59,294 nt of DNA from Telmatospirillum sp. (GTDB taxonomy: Bacteria > Pseudomonadota > Alphaproteobacteria > Rhodospirillales > Magnetospirillaceae): contig JARLJB010000285.1 in NCBI GenBank assembly GCA_031291415.1, positions 1-59,294 of the forward strand. The letters are read 5' to 3'. Within the stretch, counting starts at the first letter, position 1. Each line of letters opens with the position of its first letter. A model generated the notes under the pieces. That model had not been told where the DNA came from. It made no database searches and saw nothing but the letters and a program-made list of their open reading frames with translations. A program made the position numbers and the translations under genes. Positions 54,404 through 59,294 of the stretch are shown piece after piece.

Positions 54404-54823
54404 TCAAGCCTCCCCACCCAAACGCTGCACGAACTTGGTCTTGATCGGCAGCTTCGCGGCCGCCAGGGCAAACCCCTGACGCGCAATATCTTCACCCACG
54501 CCGTCAACCTCAAAGATGATACGGCCAGGTGCCACACGGGCCGTCCAATACTCGGGCGCGCCCTTACCAGAACCCATACGAACTTCGGCAGGCTTGGTCG
54601 ACACGGGGAGATCCGGGAAGATCCGGATCCACACGCGTCCCTGACGCTTCATATGGCGGGTCAGCGCGCGGCGGGCTGCCTCGATCTGGCGCGCCGTCAG
54701 GCGCTCCGGCTCGAGAGCCTTGAGGCCGTATGCGCCGAAGTTCAATTCGAAACCGCCTTTTGCCAGGCCGTGGATACGGCCCTTGTGCGCCTTGCGGAAT
54801 TTGGTGCGTTTCGGACTAAGCAT
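54404..54823 (-). CDS. rplP: 50S ribosomal protein L16
   Basis: 139 aa. [40 protein letters not shown] and [20 protein letters not shown] are standard; it sits near the A-site tRNA elbow. Confidence 0.98.
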   Translation of the reverse strand: MLSPKRTKFRKAHKGRIHGLAKGGFELNFGAYGLKALEPERLTARQIEAARRALTRHMKRQGRVWIRIFPDLPVSTKPAEVRMGSGKGAPEYWTARVAPGRIIFEVDGVGEDIARQGFALAAAKLPIKTKFVQRLGGEA

Positions 54824-54845
54824 TTCCGGTCACGTCCATCTAATG

Positions 54846-55544
54846 TTAGCGCCCAGCGCCTTCGCGGGTCGGCGCCGGTTGCGCCTCGAGGGCGCGCTTG
54901 TCCTGCGCCATCGGATCGTGTGCCATGATCTCGCCCTTGAACACCCACACCTTGACACCGCAGGTGCCGTAGGTGGTCATTGCGGTGGCAACGCCGTAAT
55001 CGACGTCAGCGCGCAGGGTGTGCAGCGGCACGCGACCTTCGCGGTACCACTCCATACGAGCGATCTCAGCGCCACCCAGACGACCGGAGCAGTTGATCCG
55101 GATGCCCTGAGCACCAAGCCGCATGGCCGATTGCACGGCCCGCTTCATGGCGCGGCGGAAAGCGACGCGGCGTTCCAGCTGCTGCGCGATGTTTTCGGCG
55201 ACAAGCTGCGCATCGAGCTCCGGCTTGCGGATCTCGATGATGTTGAGGTGCACCTCGTTACCGGTCATCTTCGAGAGCGCCTTGCGCAGCACCTCGATGT
55301 CGGCGCCCTTCTTGCCGATGACCACACCCGGACGAGCCGTGTGGATGGTCACCCGCGCCTTTTTCGCCGGACGCTCGATAACGACGCGGGAGACGCCCGC
55401 CTGGGCCAGTTTGCCACGAAGGAAATCTCGCAGCTTCAGGTCCTCGTGCAGCATCTTCGCGTAGTCCTGGTCGGCGTACCACCGAGAATCCCAGGTCCGG
55501 TTGATGCCGAGGCGAAGCCCGATCGGATTGACTTTCTGACCCAT
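54846..55544 (-). CDS. rpsC: 30S ribosomal protein S3
   Basis: 232 aa. [20 protein letters not shown], the KH-type [16 protein letters not shown] and [20 protein letters not shown] are typical. The ATG shares one base with the rplV stop (TAATG). Confidence 0.98.
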   Translation of the reverse strand: MGQKVNPIGLRLGINRTWDSRWYADQDYAKMLHEDLKLRDFLRGKLAQAGVSRVVIERPAKKARVTIHTARPGVVIGKKGADIEVLRKALSKMTGNEVHLNIIEIRKPELDAQLVAENIAQQLERRVAFRRAMKRAVQSAMRLGAQGIRINCSGRLGGAEIARMEWYREGRVPLHTLRADVDYGVATAMTTYGTCGVKVWVFKGEIMAHDPMAQDKRALEAQPAPTREGAGR

Positions 55545-55939
55545 TACGCCTTCTCCTCGCCAACGCTCTCTTCGCGTTCGCGGACAATAACCGTCAAATT
55601 GCTGAACGGCTTCTGGATATGGCCGACGCGGCCGCGAGCACGGGCGCTGAACCGCTTCATCACCATCGCTCTGCCGACAAAGGCCTCGGCGACCACCAGA
55701 CGATCGACGTCGAGCTGGTGGTTGTTTTCGGCATTGGCGATCGCCGATTGCAGGACCTTTTTGACGTCCTGTGCAATACGACGCCGTGAAAAGGTCAGTT
55801 GGGCCAGCGCCGCCTCGGCCTTCAGGCCGCGGATGGACTGAGCCACCAAGTTCAATTTGCGCGGGCTGGTTCGGATCGTGGCAGCAAAGGCCTGAGCCTC
55901 GTTGTCCGCCAAGTCGCGCGGAGCAGTCTTCTTGCTCAT
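55544..55939 (-). CDS. rplV: 50S ribosomal protein L22
   Basis: 131 aa. [40 protein letters not shown] and [20 protein letters not shown] identify L22, which lines the exit tunnel. The N-terminal extension of about 10 residues is normal for alphaproteobacteria. Confidence 0.97.
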   Translation of the reverse strand: MSKKTAPRDLADNEAQAFAATIRTSPRKLNLVAQSIRGLKAEAALAQLTFSRRRIAQDVKKVLQSAIANAENNHQLDVDRLVVAEAFVGRAMVMKRFSARARGRVGHIQKPFSNLTVIVREREESVGEEKA

Positions 55940-55942
55940 GGC

Positions 55943-56221
55943 CTACTTCCTCTTCGCCTTTTTGTCCACGGCATGACCGTAGTACGTGCGAGTCGGCGAA
56001 AATTCGCCGAATTTATGGCCGACCATGTTCTCCGTCACCAGCACCGGAATGTACTTCTGGCCGTTATGCACGCCAAAAGTCAGACCGACGAACTGGGGGA
56101 GAATCGTCGAACGCCGCGACCAAATCTTAATTACTTCGTTGCGTCCCGACGACCGCGCCTTCTCAGCCTTCTTGAGAAGGAAGCCGTCGACGAAGGGACC
56201 TTTCCAAACGGAACGAGCCAC
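55943..56221 (-). CDS. rpsS: 30S ribosomal protein S19
   Basis: 92 aa. [40 protein letters not shown] and [20 protein letters not shown] are standard; it binds 16S rRNA in the 30S head. Confidence 0.98.
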   Translation of the reverse strand: MARSVWKGPFVDGFLLKKAEKARSSGRNEVIKIWSRRSTILPQFVGLTFGVHNGQKYIPVLVTENMVGHKFGEFSPTRTYYGHAVDKKAKRK

Positions 56222-56232
56222 CCGTCCCTCCT

Positions 56233-57063
56233 TTACTTAGTCTGCTGGCGACGGCGCATGATCAGCTGATCCGTCTTTTTGTTATTGCGAGTCTTTTTGC
56301 CCTTGGTCGGCTTGCCCCACGGAGTGACCGGATGCCGGCCGCCCGAAGTGCGTCCCTCGCCACCACCATGCGGATGGTCGACTGGGTTCATTGCCACGCC
56401 ACGAACATGCGGACGGCGGCCCAGCCAGCGAGCACGTCCAGCCTTACCAAGGTTGACGTTCTGCTGATCGGGGTTGGAAACGGCACCGATGGTCGCCATG
56501 CACTCACCGCGAACCATACGAAGTTCACCGGACGCCAGACGGAGCTGGGCATAGCCCTGATCCTTGCCGACCAATTGAACGTAGGTCCCGGCTGCACGGG
56601 CCAACTGCCCGCCCTTCCCGGCTTTCATCTCCACATTGTGGATGATGGTACCGACGGGAATATTCTTCAGTTGCAGCGCGTTGCCCGGCTTGATGTCGGC
56701 CTTCACGCCCGAAATGACTTGATCGCCGACCGCCAAACGCTGCGGCGCCAGGATGTAGGCGAGCTGCCCGTCCTCGTAGCGCACCAGAGCGATGAAAGCA
56801 GAGCGGTTCGGATCGTATTCCAGGCGCTCGACAGTTCCCGAAACATCGAACTTATTGCGCTTGAAGTCGATCAACCGATAGCGGCGCTTATGCCCACCGC
56901 CACGGAACCGCACAGTGATCCGGCCGGTGCTGTTGCGCCCGCCCTGAGACCGCAAACCTTCGGTCAACGACTTTTCAGGTTTGCCCTTCCACAGATCGGA
57001 ACGATCGACGATGACCAGCTGCCGCTGGCCGGGCGTCGTCGGCTTGAAACTCTTGAGCGACAT
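56233..57063 (-). CDS. rplB: 50S ribosomal protein L2
   Basis: 276 aa. [39 protein letters not shown] and the C-terminal [19 protein letters not shown] with the conserved histidine are typical of L2, needed for subunit joining and peptidyl transferase. Confidence 0.98.
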   Translation of the reverse strand: MSLKSFKPTTPGQRQLVIVDRSDLWKGKPEKSLTEGLRSQGGRNSTGRITVRFRGGGHKRRYRLIDFKRNKFDVSGTVERLEYDPNRSAFIALVRYEDGQLAYILAPQRLAVGDQVISGVKADIKPGNALQLKNIPVGTIIHNVEMKAGKGGQLARAAGTYVQLVGKDQGYAQLRLASGELRMVRGECMATIGAVSNPDQQNVNLGKAGRARWLGRRPHVRGVAMNPVDHPHGGGEGRTSGGRHPVTPWGKPTKGKKTRNNKKTDQLIMRRRQQTK

Positions 57064-57067
57064 TGCG

Positions 57068-57376
57068 TCAGACCCCCGTCGTCACGTCGATCGACTGGCC
57101 TTCAGCCAGCGACACGATGGCTTTCTTATAGTCGCTGCGCTTGCCGACAAAACCCTTGAACCGCTTGGTCTTGCCGAGTTGGCGAAGCGTATTGACCGCC
57201 GTCACCTTGACGTTGAACACGGTCTCGACGGCCGCCGCGATTTCGCCCTTGGAGGCGTCGAGCGGCACCCGGAAGGTGACCTGGTTGTGTTCAGAGGCGA
57301 GCGTGGCCTTTTCCGTGATCACCGGCGTACGGACGATGTCGTAGGCCCGGGCCTTGCTGATCTGCGAGGTCTTCAT
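57068..57376 (-). CDS. rplW: 50S ribosomal protein L23
   Basis: 102 aa. [20 protein letters not shown] and [19 protein letters not shown] are standard; it is the docking site for trigger factor and SRP at the exit tunnel. ATG overlaps the rplD stop (ATGA). Confidence 0.97.
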   Translation of the reverse strand: MKTSQISKARAYDIVRTPVITEKATLASEHNQVTFRVPLDASKGEIAAAVETVFNVKVTAVNTLRQLGKTKRFKGFVGKRSDYKKAIVSLAEGQSIDVTTGV

Positions 57377-57993
57377 TTCAGTCGTGCCTCCAGGGCCTGG
57401 ACGGCATCCGTCGTCAACACCAAGGTGTCGCGCCGCAGGATGTCGTAGACGTTGGCGCCCTGGCTGGGCAGCACGTCGATGAAGGGAATGTTGCGGGACG
57501 CGAGCGCGAAATTCACGTTCACCTCCGCACCATCGATGAACAAGGCATTCGACAGCTTGAGGTTCGTCAGCACTTGGACAAGAGCCTTGGTCTTCGGAGT
57601 CTCGGCCGAGGCCTTATCAAGAACCACGAGCTTGCCATCCGCAGCCTTCGCCGACAGCGCCACCCGAAGCGCCAACAAGCGGACCTTCTTGGTCAGCTCA
57701 TGGGCATGTGAACGAACGACCGGGCCAAAGATCACCCCACCGCCACGGAACTGCGCGCTTCGCAGGCTGCCCTGACGAGCGCGACCAGTACCCTTCTGGT
57801 TGTAGGGCTTCTTGGTCGTCCCGGAGACTTCCCAGATCTGCTTGGACTTGTGATTTCCGCTCCGGCGCTTGGCGAGCTGGTAGTTCACCATGCGGGCCAG
57901 AATGTCTCGGCGGACCTCGACCCCGAACACCTCGTCTGCCAGCTCGATCGAGCCGACATTCTTGGCTTCGAGATTAACGACGTCGATCTTCAT
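57373..57993 (-). CDS. rplD: 50S ribosomal protein L4
   Basis: 206 aa. [40 protein letters not shown] and [20 protein letters not shown] are typical. ATG 57993 matches the family start, 5 bases after rplC ends. In E. coli L4 represses the S10 operon; whether it does so here is unknown. Confidence 0.97.
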   Translation of the reverse strand: MKIDVVNLEAKNVGSIELADEVFGVEVRRDILARMVNYQLAKRRSGNHKSKQIWEVSGTTKKPYNQKGTGRARQGSLRSAQFRGGGVIFGPVVRSHAHELTKKVRLLALRVALSAKAADGKLVVLDKASAETPKTKALVQVLTNLKLSNALFIDGAEVNVNFALASRNIPFIDVLPSQGANVYDILRRDTLVLTTDAVQALEARLK

Positions 57994-57998
57994 CGCGC

Positions 57999-58742
57999 TT
58001 AATCCTTCTGCTCTTCGGCGCCATCGACGGCAGCGGCGTCGTTGGCGGGCTGGGCAGGCTCGGCGCTTGCCTTCTTGATCCCGGCGGGGAACGGCACGCT
58101 CTCGGGAAGCTTCTTCTTCACCGCATCGCGAACCAACACCCAACCACCCTGCGAGCCGGGAATGGCACCCTTGACCAGGATGAGACCGCGCATCTCGTCA
58201 GTCGACACCACGGTCAGGCTCTGCGTTGTCACCTGGACGTCGCCCATGTGACCAGCCATCTTCTTACCCTTGAAGACCTTGCCGGGATCCTGACGCTGGC
58301 CCGTCGAACCATGCGAACGGTGAGACACGGAAACGCCGTGCGACGCTTCGAGGCCGCGGAAGTTGTGCCGCTTCATGACGCCGGCGAAGCCCTTGCCGAT
58401 CGTCGTGCCGGTAACGTCGACATACTGACCGGGCACGAAGTGGGCAACCGACAACTCGGTGCCGACATCAAGCATGGCGTCGGGCGTCACGCGGAATTCG
58501 ACCACTTTCTTCGCTGGCTCAACTTTAGCGGCGGCGAAGTGACCCCGCTGAGCCTTGTTGACGTTCTTAACCTTTGCCAGGCCGAAGCCAAGCTGAACGG
58601 CACTGTAGCCGTCCTTTTCCTCAGAGCGGGTCGAGACCACCTTACAGGTGTCAACCTTCAACACGGTGACCGGCACGTGCGTGCCATCCTCGGTGAAGAT
58701 CCTCGTCATGCCGACCTTCTGGGCGATGAGACCGGATCGCAT
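57999..58742 (-). CDS. rplC: 50S ribosomal protein L3
   Basis: 247 aa. [39 protein letters not shown] and [19 protein letters not shown] are diagnostic. An alanine/acidic tail (residues about 225-247) extends beyond E. coli L3, as in many alphaproteobacteria. Confidence 0.98.
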   Translation of the reverse strand: MRSGLIAQKVGMTRIFTEDGTHVPVTVLKVDTCKVVSTRSEEKDGYSAVQLGFGLAKVKNVNKAQRGHFAAAKVEPAKKVVEFRVTPDAMLDVGTELSVAHFVPGQYVDVTGTTIGKGFAGVMKRHNFRGLEASHGVSVSHRSHGSTGQRQDPGKVFKGKKMAGHMGDVQVTTQSLTVVSTDEMRGLILVKGAIPGSQGGWVLVRDAVKKKLPESVPFPAGIKKASAEPAQPANDAAAVDGAEEQKD

Positions 58743-58752
58743 CGTCTATTCC

Positions 58753-59061
58753 TTACAACTTAATCTCGACATCGACACCGGCGGCGAGATCCAGTTTCAT
58801 CAACGCATCAACGGTCTGGGGCGTCGGATCGACGATGTCCAGAAGCCGCTTATGCGTACGAATTTCGAACTGCTCGCGCGACTTCTTGTCGATGTGCGGG
58901 GAACGGTTCACGGTGAACTTCTCGATCTGCGTCGGCAGAGGAATCGGCCCACGTACTTGCGCACCCGTACGCTTGGCGGTGTTGACGATCTCACGCGTGG
59001 ACTGGTCCAACACGCGGTGATCGAACGCCTTCAAGCGGATGCGAATATTCTGACTGTCCAT
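58753..59061 (-). CDS. rpsJ: 30S ribosomal protein S10
   Basis: 102 aa. [40 protein letters not shown] and [17 protein letters not shown] are standard. S10 also partners NusB in transcription antitermination. It is the first gene of the S10 cluster after tuf. Confidence 0.98.
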   Translation of the reverse strand: MDSQNIRIRLKAFDHRVLDQSTREIVNTAKRTGAQVRGPIPLPTQIEKFTVNRSPHIDKKSREQFEIRTHKRLLDIVDPTPQTVDALMKLDLAAGVDVEIKL

Positions 59062-59081
59062 ATTCTCGTCCAGTTCATCCT

Positions 59082-59110
59082 CCGGCTTCGTCCTTACGAG
59101 ACGAAGCCGG
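59082..59110. promoter_or_regulatory. Perfect 11-bp stem-loop between tuf and rpsJ
   Basis: CCGGCTTCGTC pairs with GACGAAGCCGG around a 7-base loop, 21 bases before the rpsJ start on the minus strand. There is no T-run in the direction of transcription, so it is more likely a leader structure or processing site than a terminator. Confidence 0.5.
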
Positions 59111-59137
59111 GGTTTATGCCATTACTCGAAACGAAAA

Positions 59138-59294
59138 TCACTCAATAATCGATGCAACCACGCCGGCGCCGACCGTACGACCACCTTCGCGAATAGCGAA
59201 GCGCAGCCCTTCGTCCATGGCAATCGGCGCGATCAGCGTCACGACCATCGATATATTGTCGCCCGGCATCACCATCTCGGTGCCTTCCGGCAGC
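59138..59294 (-). CDS. tuf: Elongation factor Tu, C-terminal fragment (cut by window edge)
   Basis: The last 51 codons before the stop at 59138 read [20 protein letters not shown], then [20 protein letters not shown] and [11 protein letters not shown], the C terminus of EF-Tu domain 3. It delivers aminoacyl-tRNA to the ribosome. The rest lies beyond the right edge, implying the str genes continue there. Confidence 0.97.
   Translation of the reverse strand, partial: LPEGTEMVMPGDNISMVVTLIAPIAMDEGLRFAIREGGRTVGAGVVASIIE

Overview
The window is one contiguous stretch of a high-GC alphaproteobacterial chromosome, most like Rhodospirillales (Magnetospirillum/Telmatospirillum-type). This rests on the gene content (an ATP12-family F1 chaperone, a biotin-dependent propionyl-CoA carboxylase pair, LipB, an alpha/gamma-fused 2-oxoacid:ferredoxin oxidoreductase, an adenylate kinase with a four-cysteine lid, and L36 away from the main ribosomal cluster) and on family recognition, not on a database search.

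Layout. 1-142: end of an IS481-family element whose target site contains the stop codon of an alpha/beta hydrolase. 138-1388: hydrolase plus isochorismatase-family pair. 1636-7283: RhlE-type helicase, a stand-alone Lrp ligand-binding domain, and a KorA-KorB-ferritin-like operon. 7392-13751: a sugar-acid catabolic island (zinc dehydrogenase, double-wHTH GntR regulator, L-fuconate dehydratase, MFS transporter, Ldh2-type dehydrogenase). Two near-identical operator arrangements lie upstream of its two transcription units. 13796-15233: two secreted proteins of unknown function and rpmJ.

15365-24555 is the accessory part. It holds two tandem VirB6/TrbL-like membrane proteins with two tiny overlapping upstream genes, a divergent SLT lytic transglycosylase, a 590-aa membrane-anchored protein of unknown function, an RNase J-like beta-CASP nuclease, an IscX-like small acidic protein and a HAD-like protein lacking most catalytic acids. 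No VirB4, VirD4 coupling protein or relaxase is present, so if this is a type IV secretion-derived system, the window shows only part of it or an orphan module.

24625-32324 is mixed housekeeping: oligoendopeptidase F, long-chain acyl-CoA synthetase, methyltransferase, MarC, RidA, Rieske protein, tRNA-Leu(GAG), lipB, acylphosphatase. 32340-44557 (all minus strand) holds pccA, pccB, ATP12, AsmA, a Gph-like phosphatase, an unknown 258-aa protein, an RluC-type pseudouridine synthase, rarA and a DegP-type protease. 44820 to the right edge is the S10-spc-alpha ribosomal supercluster on the minus strand: (tuf)-rpsJ-rplCDWB-rpsS-rplV-rpsC-rplP-rpmC-rpsQ-rplNXE-rpsNH-rplFR-rpsE-rpmD-rplO-secY-adk-rpsMK-rpoA-rplQ, closed by a terminator near 44780. 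The end of tuf lies at the right edge. No rRNA, CRISPR array or prophage was seen.
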